DNA of 64,000 nt from Termitomyces sp. T153 (taxonomy: Eukaryota; Basidiomycota; Agaricomycetes; Agaricales; Lyophyllaceae). The DNA lies in NCBI GenBank assembly GCA_018296165.2, contig JACKQL020000082.1, positions 62,001-126,000 of the forward strand, in the 5' to 3' direction. Below, one piece after another: positions 21,400-32,269 of the stretch. A model generated the notes under the pieces. That model had not been told where the DNA came from. It did not search any database and saw only the letters and a list, made by a program, of their open reading frames with translations. A program made the position numbers and the translations under genes. Numbering within the stretch: the stretch's first letter is position 1; each line of letters opens with the position of its first letter.

Positions 21400-24300
21400 A
21401 GATTAGGATTTGTATGGAGAGAGAGCCTCAATGTGCAGGAGCACATGTAGGGAAGGACTGCTCTTTCCACATCACACGTCTGAAGCACTTTTCCAACAAC
21501 CTTGTTGGATGATAATGCCGTGTCCGCCTCGTGCGAAATCATCGAGTATTCGGCGCATGCTTTGGGGCCTGTCGCCATCTTCGCGCTTCCTGCAGAGACA
21601 ATATTTTTGACGATTTGCCCAGTCGACAGTCCGGTAAGTCGTTCAAAACTGATGTGATTCGGGTATTCTTGTGATTCTAACATGGAGTTTGTGTATATCC
21701 GTAAAGAAAGCAAGCTTGAACCCAGATAGTAAATAGAAGTTGTTAGCAGCAGACGAACATGATACATCACTTTTTGATAGTTATGTAGATGCTAATTATG
21801 AATTTTTTAGAGCCTGAAGCAGAAGTGGATGGAACCATAGTAAGGCCCGAGCGATATCAGAGTGAGGATGACACATGGTTTCGAAAACTGTTTCCGGAAA
21901 ATTTAACATTCACGCGGCAAACCAGCATGCGAGAGCTCCGGCGGCGACTGTAGAGTAGTGTTTACTCGACATGACCCCTCCTAACAATATCAAAAATGTT
22001 GGGTGAATGCAGGTCAGGAGGGCGGAACCTCAAGTCATACATTGCCAGTGCCCATTACAATTGGTTACGTCAAGTCAGTTATAGTGCCGAATAACTATCC
22101 CTGCGATTTCCTCTTCTTCTACTCCTTTATCCTTTCCCTCCTTTGGGGAGGTCAGTCCGTAGGAGGAGATCCTAGCCTTCCGATATACTCCGGCTGTTGG
22201 AGCAAGCTCATCGTCCATCCTCCGGGTGATCCCCATACGTTGAAGAACAGGGCTCTGCACCAGCGGAAGAAGCTTCACATCATCGTCAAACAACGAGAAA
22301 TAGAAAACGCCTAGGCGAGTAAGGTTTCGTTGATCTGGGGGTGGTTGGTGTACACGATGGATTGTGGCCTTGTAGAAACCGCCCGATAGAAACTCGAGAC
22401 TGTCTCCTGCATTGACGACCTAGATTCTGTCGTCAGCGAGATCTTTGCGAGCGACGATAAATGATAATGTTCGTTGTACCAAAGCGTTATCAATATGTTT
22501 GACCCATTTCCACTCCCCGTCCGTAGTGCGAATTTGTAACGCTGAAACTGGCTGACTCCATAGAAGAGTCAAAGCTCCATTATCTACGATTGTTGAACTG
22601 AGCAGTGGTACACGAGAATGTGAGAATGACACGATTATGCTGCTACCTGTGTGACCCTTCAACCAGACATTTTTTGTCTTCCCTTCGTCTTCAGATGATC
22701 GCGGGTAACTTGTATCATTGGGTCGGATTGTTTTCAAAGTGACTATCGAAATGTGTCTACTTACTATTTCATGAATCGGACTAACAAGACGTTTAGTAAG
22801 AATAGACGAAGTTGATAAGGTGAGGAGACTATACAATATGTGTCTGACAATGGAGACGCCAGAGTGCTTTTTTCCACGAACGTCTCTTCAGGAAGTTCGA
22901 GACCAAGAGCAAGCAACCTGGGGCATTTTCTCAGTGGAATCATCACATAATCAATATTCTGTACCGAAAAAGTGGAAGAAGGATATTGAAATGGTTATGT
23001 CGCATAAAACCGTCGATCTCCGGCAAGAACGGCCGCAAAGCTTCTGGATGTTCTTTCAAAGTGACGTCGGTATGGACTATAGAAGAGGATTTTCAATATT
23101 TGGAGCTTCTGTTAAACGGGCGGCGCCTACAGTTGTAGTGCTCGATCTGATCACGGACACCGGCGTCGATGTGCTAGTGGGTTACGCCTCAATAACTTGA
23201 GCATGCGTCCAAATCTTGAGTAGAGACACACCCAGAATTGACGTAGCTTGTATCCTTGAAAACTCCCGCTCTCCTGTATTTTGGCGACATATTTCTGTTT
23301 TTCCTCCTCGCTGATGGTAAAAGGGAGTTCAGCAATATCAAACATCCGTCGGGTCTTCACAATAGGAATCATTAGGTCTTAGCAAAATCAACCAGAGTAA
23401 AAAGACCTGTTCTTGACTGTATCCATGATTGATGACGTAGAAGAAACCGGTGGTATTCATCGCATTGCATACATCCTTGACGAGCTCAGCCTTTCCTTCG
23501 GGGGTGCCAAATTTGGCAAGATCGATGATAGCTAGGTCTGCGAAGTCCACTGAGATCTCTTATCAGCCACAAATCAAGTGAATCGATCTAAATGACTCTC
23601 GCAATTTGCCTTTGTGGGAGGGGGAGGAATGTGGCGAGGAGTTTCCAGAAGAGCTGTACCTGGCATGGTGTATGAACAGGGAGGAGGTCCAATTCCAATG
23701 ACTGGAAGGTTTAACGATGGATTGGTGATGAAGAGGTCCTTTTATGATGTTCGAGATCACCTTTAAAGTCGTCCACTCAGGAGACAAATCAGATGACTGC
23801 GCTAAAAAAGCGTTTGAGCCGGGTGAACTTTCCCAAAGGTTCAATGATCCTTACCGGGTCAATCGTTCTCAAAGCTTAACGTCGCTTAACCTTTACGGGG
23901 TTCCGCATGAGAGCCGCGTTGGCTTTCCTTGAGCTAGTACTGCTGTAATTGAAATCTGACTGAGTTCTGGCTTCTCAAGGCGATGACTTACCTTGATAAG
24001 AATCATCAAGAACAGATGCAGCACCATGAGAATGTTCAAGTGAACAGGCGGCCCGAAGTTCCATCAGTGAGAAGCCGGTTCAGCTAAACTAATACATTCT
24101 GTTTAGAGAAGCTCTGCTAGAAGTATTCGGCTTATAACTTGAGAGAAAGAAGAAAATACGAAGATTCAGTTTTTGTCCTCTTCCAATAGGTATGGGTTCA
24201 TGCGCGACATGTGTCGTAAAATGATCTCAAGCTATGATATGGATTCGATAAGATGCAGTCAGTGCCCACTGGATTATTCTGACGCAATTGTGGACATTTG

Positions 24301-24806
24301 GATGAAGCTTGAGCTTTACATAATTTTTGTTGCACGTCGCGATTGGTCTCGCAATTAGCGTTCAGCCCCCGATTGTGCAGTAGTTCTCTGTCGACCGATG
24401 GCGATCTTCCCAATTGTATAATTATTTATCCTTCTCCCCTCACCCGTGCCTTTCTTTCGTGCCCTCTCTGAGCCATTTGGTGATGTGTATTCACACGGCT
24501 TCCCCAAGTTCAGATGATTCTATGTTACTTTCTGGCATCCTGCATTATACTTCCCCTCGCTTCTTGCCTCCCCGCTCTTTGCCCTCCTCCTTCATAATCT
24601 TTGCTTCAACTCCCAAAGTAGTTTCACCTATATCTTGTATTTTATTTCATTTTCGCTTGTCTCAGCAGCAGTTGAAGGAGTCGAGAAGCAACAAGGTAAA
24701 TATTCACGCAACTTCAGACCTTCGAACCCTCTGTCCCCAGTTCCGCCGTTTTTGCCTTCACGCAATACGATTCGAGCGGGAACTAGTATGCTAGGTATCG
24801 GTATCG
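21400..24806 (+). repeat. Segmental duplication, copy 1
   Basis: This segment matches 58616-62697 base for base over most of its length, in the same orientation. It starts at GATTAGGATTTGTA (21409 and 58619) and ends at ACTAGTATGCTAGGTATC. It contains the oxygenase gene, both flanks and the region upstream. The other copy carries an extra segment of about 0.69 kb at 61830-62514. Confidence 0.85.
22075..23666 (-). CDS. 2-oxoglutarate/Fe(II)-dependent oxygenase, isopenicillin-N-synthase-like, copy 1
   Basis: Ten exons: 23666-23660, 23549-23407, 23354-23232, 23173-23131, 23076-22965, 22917-22835, 22780-22765, 22708-22647, 22583-22480, 22419-22075. All introns are GT-AG and the phase closes at 346 codons (345 residues), a normal family length. 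The N-terminal DIOX_N part has IIDLAKFGTPEGKAELVKDV and GFFYVINHGYS; then LPFTISEEEKQKYVAKIQ and FQGYKLRQFWHIDAGVRDQI. The iron site is H-T-D, formed across intron 8 (KGHT, then DNGALTLLW), with the distal His in ATIHRVHQ; the 2-oxoglutarate-binding Arg is expected after that, in NLTRLGVFYF. Such enzymes hydroxylate or otherwise oxidise small molecules with O2 and 2-oxoglutarate; the substrate is unknown. The start is the only ATG after an in-frame stop, but it makes exon 1 only 7 nt long. Confidence 0.9.
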
Positions 24807-25151
24807 GTAGGTTCTGTTGTCATAAGTTCGCACTTGCTCATTATCTTCACTCATTTCCCCCTCTCACTGACCTAAATTAACCATGGGAGAATCAATGACG
24901 CGATCACTTGAGAGTCTAAGTACCTTTATCGACGAAGTAGCTGTTGAAACTCGTTGGGTATGATGTTTCGTACCGTGGCATAGATTCCAACTCGGTGTTA
25001 TGATCTTCATTTGATCGTTTCTTTATACGGTACGGGGATGCACTATATTAACGCTTGACATGAGTATCATCTTTCATCTGAAAGTAATTTAGCTCTATTA
25101 AAGACTTCATTTATTCATCTCCCCCCACAAGGGGTAAGTGAGGTACCCGAG
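23667..25151. promoter_or_regulatory. Intergenic region upstream of the oxygenase, with a pyrimidine-rich promoter-like stretch
   Basis: About 1.5 kb of CpG-bearing DNA, most of it (to 24806) shared with the duplicate. At 24415-24480, TTGTATAATTATTTATCC is followed by a C/T-rich run (CCTTCTCCCCTCACCC), which looks like a TATA-type fungal core promoter pointing to the right. Possible short exons with good splice sites follow (24665-24704, donor GTAAAT; an ATG at 24789 with donor GTAGGT), but no protein can be assembled. Confidence 0.35.
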
Positions 25152-25716
25152 TTAAGTTTCATTCTGGTCCCCGACAATGCCATAGAACGTACTACGGTCA
25201 TACTGTGCCAGCGGAATGTTGTTTATTAAACGGATGGGCAGATCAGGCTTGAAATCACGTCAGACTTGAAGTGTGGATAATGAGACCATTGCACTCACGT
25301 TTGAAATGTAGTATCGACCAAACGCAACGAGCTCTCTGCGTTCCTCAACAACTCGGATAGCAGTCTCACGACTGTATCCTCCAGCTGATATAACTGGCGC
25401 GGGAGACCAGATGGCACGAACAAAGTCGCACGATTCATGGGGACAAAAGTCCCGATCCGTATTTCCAGGATTTTCAGGTTCGATAAGATGAATGAACGCC
25501 AAACGAGGCTGCCGAGCCTTCAGCTGAGATACAAAGTATGAGAATTGTGCGGTCGGATCTTCTTTGTACATGTCGAAAATGGCCAGTGTATAATCAGTTT
25601 GTGCTCCAATGGTGAGAAGGTTGAGATCACCATTGTAGGAACACCATGGACTCAAGCGGATGGCCGTTCGCTCTACTCTAATTGCCTCCACAACCACAAC
25701 AACGGAGAACGCTTTT
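25152..25716 (-). pseudogene. Old Yellow Enzyme (NADH:flavin oxidoreductase), 3' half
   Basis: Exons read on the minus strand: from about 25716 to 25631 (VVVEAIRVERTAIRLSPW), 25561-25299 (FSYFVSQLKARQPRLAFIHL, then AIWSPAPVISAGGYSRETAI and ELVAFGRYYISN), and 25247-25152 (PDLPIRLINNIPLAQYDRST). Introns are 69 and 51 nt with GT-AG ends and phases agree. These are the C-terminal parts of the TIM-barrel OYE family: the RLSPW strand, the ISAGG FMN-phosphate loop and the FGR.ISN.PDLP region. A TAA at 25152 comes just before a stretch that would read LGYLTYPL, the usual family end (GY.DYPF), so the last residues seem lost to a nonsense change. The N-terminal half is absent here; a matching fragment lies at 58438-58611. 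Confidence 0.85.
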
Positions 25717-26050
25717 GATCTCATACCATCGCCTGTAGACCGTGGGAACCCGAGACGAAAATCTCGAGGGAACACATATACGGGAGACAGGCAGATTAAA
25801 AGTAGATACAACGCTTCTCATCAGTAAAACAGAGGGGTTGCCTTGATAAGCTTTGTCTCCAGAAGTAGGTCTTTGTGTGTCTATGAATATCTTTGTCTTT
25901 TGTTGTTGATCTTGATCTTCCGCAATGTGTCTTTGGTACCGTCGAGAATGGGCCGTTGCAGTGCATGGCAAGTCCGAGGTCTACTAGAACTCATCAATCT
26001 GTTTGTAGTAGATTCAATGTATCTATGTTATAATGTGACTACAAATGATA
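25717..26050. other. CpG-bearing segment between the OYE fragment and the transposon block
   Basis: A minus frame (25678-25971) runs through it but resembles OYE only doubtfully (a stretch YRRWYEIKS where the family has a GGSIENRS-like run). CpG stops abruptly near 25985, where the transposon block starts. Confidence 0.35.
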
Positions 26051-26261
26051 CATAATACAGTTGTATACAAATGTTATATTTACATGTTTTCACAAAATAA
26101 GACATCCAAAAAAATGACTAATGTTGTGTAAATTTGTCAGAAGACTACATGTAAAAGTACAAAGGCACATAACTGAATTTATCAGAAAAAAACAACACTG
26201 CCAGACAACAATTGTTGATTGACTGGCCAAAGGAATGGAGGTTAACCATGCAATTTCAGCT

Positions 26262-27247
26262 GACCCAGATTACACAATCCATCACTGTAGTGGCAGCTGA
26301 TTAATCAACCAACCCATTGTTTTCATCTAGCTAAATACTGTCAGTGACCCAGATATGAAACAAGATTTTGGATGACTTCAGCTTCCATCAATATCCTACA
26401 TATTCCTCAGAAAATAAGAAACTTACATTTCTAGTATACAAAGTATGAGTGTGCCAAGTTTTTTATTTTTTTCTCATTTGAGGAAGGATGCCAGAGACAT
26501 CCCAATGGAAAGGTTGTTTTGAACATGAAATGAGACATGATGGGTATGTGACTCTGCCAAGCTTTAGGACTCTGTGTCATGGTCTGCAAAGGGTCCAGGG
26601 TAGGATGCTGAGCTGAGTTTAAATATTTGTCATGCCGATCCATCCCTTTGTCATTAAACTTGCTTTCTCCCTCTTATATGCATTATAGATGTTAAATTAA
26701 GCCAGATCAGTAGAGATTATGTACTTTTACTTACATGACAACTTTGAGAAAAATTAGACCTATAACATGCTGACAATACACAGATGAAAGTAGATGAAAT
26801 AGCAAAATTCAACCATCCTCACAAGTTTGATTTTTGCTACTTTTTTTGGCTTCATGTACATAGAATCTGAGTTAAGAGATCTATGTATGATATGTCTGGC
26901 ATTGCTGAAAATAATGTCCAAAAGAATTGGAGAAGGATTGTGACAAGTATGTGGTGTTTACCTATGCCATTTCATATCTAGGTCATGTTTCATATCTGGG
27001 TCATGTGCAGTATACTCCACTGGGTTGGTTGATTAGTCAGCTGCTGCTACAGCTATGGATTACATAATCCACTTGACAAAAACACTGGGCTGGCTGATTA
27101 GTCAGCTGCTGCTACAGCAATGGATTGTGTAACCTGCTTGACAAAAACACTGGGTTGGTTGATTAGTCAGCTGCTGCTACATCCCAGTGTTTTTGTCAAG
27201 CAGATTAAACAATCCATTGCTGTAGCAGCAGCTGACTAATCAACCAA
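26262..27247. mobile_element. Non-autonomous DNA-transposon-like element with inverted and tandem subterminal repeats
   Basis: On the left, 26265-26325 holds an inverted, diverged copy of the unit CACTGGGTTGGTTGATTAGTCAGC; it is followed by GACCCAGATATGAAAC (26344-26359), whose complement (TTTCATATCTGGGTC) stands near 26987-27002. On the right, the unit occurs at 27018, 27083 and 27148 with a period of exactly 65 bases and again, inverted, at 27183-27247. No transposase frame lies between. CACTG ends and subterminal repeats fit a CACTA/CMC-type element such as Plavaka, remnants of which lie just to the right, but that link is inference. Confidence 0.6.
27018..27181 (+). repeat. 65-bp tandem repeat, two and a half units
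   Basis: Units start CACTGGGTTGG (27018), CACTGGGCTGG (27083) and CACTGGGTTGG (27148); the third breaks off after GCTGCTGCTACA, where the inverted copy starts. Confidence 0.85.
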
Positions 27248-27430
27248 CTTTGTTAAATATTTTATCTTGAATAATGGAAAGTTAACACATTATGAAATTA
27301 TCTTCATAAATGTGACTGGTTGTCATGAACACAGATACATTGCAAAGCTATCCTGAACAAAATACAAAATATATATGTAATGTGCCTCGGCTACTTCATA
27401 GACCTTGGATGTCTCAACTATGAACAGCTC

Positions 27431-27433
<3 letters not shown>

Positions 27434-27466
<33 letters not shown>
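27434..27466 (+). repeat. (CAT)11 microsatellite
   Basis: Eleven perfect CAT units; on the minus strand it would encode a run of Met within a chance frame. Confidence 0.95.
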
Positions 27467-27467
<1 letters not shown>

Positions 27468-27549
27468 TTTCTCAGATAGTTCTGGTGGCATGATGGATGC
27501 ATCTTTGATGAACAGTGAGCTTTGAAGCATTCCACGAGCAGCAAAATTA

Positions 27550-28730
27550 GCTCATGATGCTGCTAGCTTGTCAAGGTGCTGATTTATTAATAACATCTGT
27601 CCCAGAGCCTTGTATTGACTTGACCATCTCCAATGTTTCTTCACTGCCCTAATATGTGCAGATTCAGTGATTGATGAGCATAGCCCTCTACCATTGAAGA
27701 TGGTACATGGCCTGAGATGGTGGGCAAATAAACCTTCATACAGCAGTAAAAGACAAATCATCATGACTGTAGGTGAACAATGAAGTAGTTCACATACCTT
27801 CATCAATGCCTTTGAATCATCACCAGTCCATTGCTTAAACCCTCAGCCTTGAGAAAACCTTTGAAGTCCAGGAAAGGAAGGGACTACTGCAATGTGGTGA
27901 TCAATGTCAGCCATAATCATTGCTGCCTCAGATGGGGTGTGAACTAGCTTGATGTAATTGTTCCCCAATTGGTTGTGCAAAACTTTTTGTGTGTTGTGAA
28001 ACCAAACATCTCACCCCTTAACCTTCCATGGAGCTGCTTCAACATCACCTTCCTCACTGAGGCCATTGTAATAGACTGAGAATGATTCACAGGGAACATC
28101 ACCAAGAACAGTAGAGTCAATGATTTCATGAAGATGCTCTTTTGAATGAAAGGGGGGACCCTGATCCTGATGTCTTGCTGCCCAAACTTGCATAAGGTCA
28201 TTGATGTTGTTGGCAGCCATCTGAGTTTGCCAGAATAGCAGATCAGCAATTTCAAAGAGCTGGCAATCTGCATAGGGTGAAAAATCATTGTGTGGAAGGT
28301 GTCCCCATGGAGGTGGTGCAGCATTTTCAGGAAGAAAGCTGCCATCCTGATCACATGGCAAACCTGTGGAATATTAAGACTGATAGAAACTTGAGGTCAG
28401 TCCAAAAGGCAACATACCATTGATTAGAGGGTGATATTCAACATGTTCTGCATTAACTTGGACATGGATATGCTCATCATTTAACAATTGAGTAGTGTGA
28501 TCTGCATTCTGTTCATCATCAGAAATGTCAGTACCATGATCTGCATCCTGTTCACCATCAGAAGCATCAACAGGTGGGGAAGTAAGGCGAGGCAAAGTAG
28601 CAGGATCTAGGTGAGTGAATTGGCAAGTACATGTAGATATATGACAAGGAATGTCTCTAGGCCTAAACAAAGTGTGTCCATGAGCCATGTGCACACATTC
28701 CACTGGAAGTCATAGATAGGAAACTGTTGT
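27550..28730 (-). pseudogene. Plavaka-type transposase with a large internal deletion
   Basis: The N-terminal part (28011-28361) has FEIADLLFWQTQMAANNIND, then the PPFHSKEHLHEIID and GDVPCESFSVYYNG motifs typical of Plavaka transposases. After a frame change, TTHKKFCTTNWGT (family: LHNQLGN) leads within about 60 bases into DIDHHIAVVPSFPGLQRF and FKQWTGDDSKALMK (27810-27930). The C-terminal signature GLCSSITESAHIRAVKKHW, then GQMLLINQHLDKLAAS, follows (27552-27690). In complete family members several hundred residues, including the catalytic core, separate the first two motifs, so this is a deletion derivative. 28374-28730 is the acidic N-terminal region. It is CpG-poor. Confidence 0.8.
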
Positions 28731-28817
28731 GACTTGGAAACAAGCCAAAATTGGAAAACAGACATTTCTTGACCTCCAAAGAAAGACAAACATCTTATCA
28801 TCTTTCTCTCACTTCCA

Positions 28818-31050
28818 CAATGCCCCCACCATGCACCAAGGGTGCACAGCAGCTACCACCAAGACTAGAAACTCATGCATCAAATAAATCAGTCCACCCA
28901 GCAGCAGCAGCAGCTGGTCTGCTTCCAATGCCTTGGGCTTCTAGCTTCTAGAGCTGAGATGCAGGAGAAGTGTGACATGCTTGCAGAAGAACAAAGGTCC
29001 AAGAAATAACAAGCTGCCTGAGACAAGCACATGCAGCAGAAGTTGAGGATGAGCTTTGCCAAGATGATATAAATCAAGAGTCAACTGCTGATCATCCTCC
29101 TAATATCCATGTTGCTCCATTTAAGCCTCAAATAAGGCAATGTCCAAAAACTCAAGAGAGTACATCAGGTGAGCAGATATCATCATTCTATCCACTATTG
29201 AGCTCTGAAGTAGTTGTGATTAGCTGAACCTCACATGTCCAAGGATTCCAATATGGATCAAGATGAGGAGTATGTACCACCACCTGCCCCTCAAGATGAA
29301 AATAGCAATGAAGAAGAAGACAAAGACCTTGAGATTGAAGATCAACAATCTAACCAAGGAAGTAAATTCAAGCCATGACACAGTGACATATCTGCATTAA
29401 GGACAACTAATACTGAATCAGGTACTGGTGGTAAGCAAAAGGCAGAGTGTGTCATACCATTTCTCTGAAGGTTCAAATGTTTGCATCTGACCTGGTTTGA
29501 TCAGCATTGAACCCTCCTCCAAATCTGTCACCATTGTTCCCAAAAAAAAAAAAGAACAATAAATCAACAAGTGCATTTGATGCCAGGTGGCTTGAAACTA
29601 GCAAAGTTTGGAGTTCTGAAGCTCTAGCTGCAGCAGCCATAACACAATGGGAAGATGTGGAGGCTGATGACTCTCTTGTAAAAACAAGTGGATTTTTAGG
29701 AGACAACAAAGTTGATGAGGTTGAGAAGTCTGCAATTGGAAAATTGGGGATGGCAACTCATACTAACTTGGATCAGGCTCTTGTGGTATGCACAGATTTG
29801 TTGATCCACTCACATTGTTGACACACAGTTGCAGTCACAGTCTATTGTCAAGATCATACCAAGTAAACATGTGGTGACATTGACAGAACTCTGCAGTGGT
29901 AAGAGGAAATGCAATCTTCATCACTTACCCACTGTCACAGCCAAGAAATTCACTGATGAGGTCATTCCTCTTGTAAAAGAAAAGGCTGGTACTCTTACAC
30001 CATGGTCCAACATGTCATCAGCCAAACTTCAAATGATCATTGACTCCATCTACAAACATGGAACTTATATAGTCAAAAGTGGAGATGTTTGGCATGGTCT
30101 TGTAGGTACTTTATTTCTTTTCTTCCATCATCTTGGCTATGATAGGAGTTCTTAGACAATCAGAACCAATTTGACAGCCCTGAGGCCCATTGTCATGCAG
30201 TTGAATGGTGGTTAGATTGGAAAGGTCAGGAGGGCAAAGAGACTGCTCCATATCAGTTCAGAAAGTGTATTGATGGGGAGGATGGGTGTTGACAGAAATG
30301 AGTACATGTGTCATACCTAATTACTGACTTCTTACACATGATGTTCCTAGGGGTGTGAATCACTGTTCATTGTTCATACCTTGGCTAAGGCCCACCTCTC
30401 TTTTGTCCATGTGACAGATGCTCAGAATCCCAATAATATGCCTGTGGGAGTGCTTATCCTTGCTCTTCAAGCTGTAATAGATTTCTCTTGTTTGGATACT
30501 ATCTGTCTCTGATTACTTTGCCTGACCAGATTGAGCATGCTCTAAAGAAATACATCAATGATGGCTATTGTCAAGTAGACACTTCACAATGTGGTGACTT
30601 TTCATGACAATTACAGCAACACCACAATATGTCAGTGCACAAAGGGTGGGTGGATTGCTGACAAGTTCAACCCACATGCATCACAATGGATAGTGCCTGC
30701 CAAGAACTTGCAAATAAAACATTGGAAGCAAATTCTCTATGATGCACATGAGGTCCTTCTGTAACTGTCAAAGACCAGCTGGCACAGGAAATTGCAGAGT
30801 CTGACTGATTCCAAACCTCGTTCCACATGTGTTATAAAGGAGTCCATTCTTGTTTTGGACAGCAACCTATTGGATGAGGGCAATGAAGATTAATCCAACA
30901 TTGATGGTGAGTTCCTCTTTGGAGTTGTTGCAAACATCTCTGACCATGCAATTTGTAGATTATGATAGTGATGAAGACATCAGCAAAATGACTTGCAATG
31001 TGGTCAAGCACTTGCTTCATATTGATGATGACAGGGACAATTGAACATGA
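28818..31050 (+). pseudogene. Decayed basidiomycete-type gene, possibly DUF6532-like
   Basis: It begins MPPPCTKGAQQLPPRL and ASNKSVHPAAAAAGLLP, then a broken coiled-coil and acidic region with many stops. A better kept part follows at 29507-30155 (ARWLETSKVWSSEALAAA; VTAKKFTDEVIPLVKEKAG; LQMIIDSIYKHGTYIVKSGD) and ends near 31040 (DYDSDEDISKMTCNVVKHLL). The layout resembles a widespread family of large mushroom proteins whose C-terminal domain is annotated DUF6532; this is from memory and unverified. Many stops are TGA or TAG that could derive from CGA or CAG. It could be a captured host gene or a transposon passenger. Confidence 0.4.
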
Positions 31051-31648
31051 CACCAGATGCTGCCATTCAGACATGAACCAGAACAGTCAGTATGCTCATT
31101 GTCTTGTGATGCTTCTGCTAGTATTGCAGTATATTTGCTGGGTATGGACATGAAAGACAGGTTTATGGTGGTTGGTTTCTATTTATTAAGGTATAATTGT
31201 ACACAATTTGTTGTTGGTACCTGAGGAAAGTGGTATTCAAAGAACTATCTAAAACTATCTTGAGTCATTTAGAGAATACTGAGAGCTTTCTAAGTATCTT
31301 TAGGAGAGTCTTTTGGAGACACCATGACTTAGAGGAATTCCAAAGTCTCATGGAGGAATTGAGGATGGAATTAGTGAGACATGATATCTCTTGTATCTCA
31401 AACATCTTTGTGTTCTTTGACATCTCTCAGAAGACACAAAAGATCCTAGAGACACCCCCTCCATTTTACTGATGCTGTATCTCATCCTACTCTTCATATT
31501 ACTGTACACCATCAACCTACAGAGAACAATGCCACTGGGAACTGGCAGAGGAGGCACAGCCAGACCACTAACCCAGTTGGAACATATCATGCAAGCAAAC
31601 TCAGAAGCCTATACACCAGTCAATATGCCAGGCAAAGCCAAGGAATGG
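31051..31648 (+). other. Unassigned, partly coding-like
   Basis: A plus frame at 31197-31472 (91 codons) includes FQSLMEELRMELVRHDISCI; another from about 31530 reads MPLGTGRGGTARPLTQLEHI and runs to the LTR start at 31649. I recognise neither. Confidence 0.3.
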
Positions 31649-31729
31649 TGATGCAAAATTTAAGTTTTGATGCTGTCAATTGATTGGATCAACAAATCAA
31701 ACTTTGTTTTCACAGTAGTTTGGAGGCTT
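31649..31729. repeat. LTR family B, outer part, interrupted by a LINE
   Basis: TGATGCAAAATTTAAGTTTT and the following 60 bases match 49050-49130. The match breaks at TTTGGAGGCTT, the target of the LINE insertion. Confidence 0.65.
31719..31729 (+). repeat. Target-site duplication of the full-length LINE, left copy
   Basis: TTTGGAGGCTT, followed by a T-run at 31728-31739 (poly-A on the minus strand); an identical 11-mer lies at 38127-38137. Confidence 0.8.
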
Positions 31730-32269
31730 TTTTTTTTTTAAAAAAAAAATCCTATTAACATGCATGGAACGCGTTGCACTCATTTTGCACAGAACTACTG
31801 ATGGGAACTACTTAACTACAAGGGCTACAAATTGCCACATCCCCCCATGTATGTAGAGAATGAGTGGGCCAATACATCCAAGTACTGTTTTAAATTGCAC
31901 CCCCCTGGTAATTCCTTGAGAGTCACTGGATGTTGTTATTGATTATTGTGAGAAGGATGTACAACAAATGCTTGCAGGTGCAAGTGGGTTGGGACAAGCA
32001 AAAGGGCCACAGTCCCAACCAGGGCTGGAAGAATCAGTGTCTCTGGCAGGCATAAGGCCATGTGTCATTATTAGATGTGAGTAATATAGGATAAAGGAAT
32101 ATGTAAAATTTTGTAAGGGAGTGAGTGGGGTGGGTCTTAGTGTGTGTGAGTGGCTGGTGTTGGTGTGGGTGGGTTGGGTGCAACTTTGAATCATTTTGTG
32201 GCTTCCATGTATCTAAGGAGGTACTTTATCACAGCAAGCAAGGAGAGTAGAAAGGACAATGACTCAGCT

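Noticed and set aside
21273..21770. 165-codon minus-strand frame in the duplicated segment
   Set aside because: The equivalent sequence in copy 2 is not open in the same frame (indels at 58650-58800), so coding is unlikely.
27323..27544. Poly-Met protein frame
   Set aside because: Product of the (CAT)11 microsatellite; no other coding sign.
29473..29709. Minus-strand frame with poly-Phe
   Set aside because: Antisense to the better supported plus-strand frame 29507-29821; the Phe run comes from an A-run.
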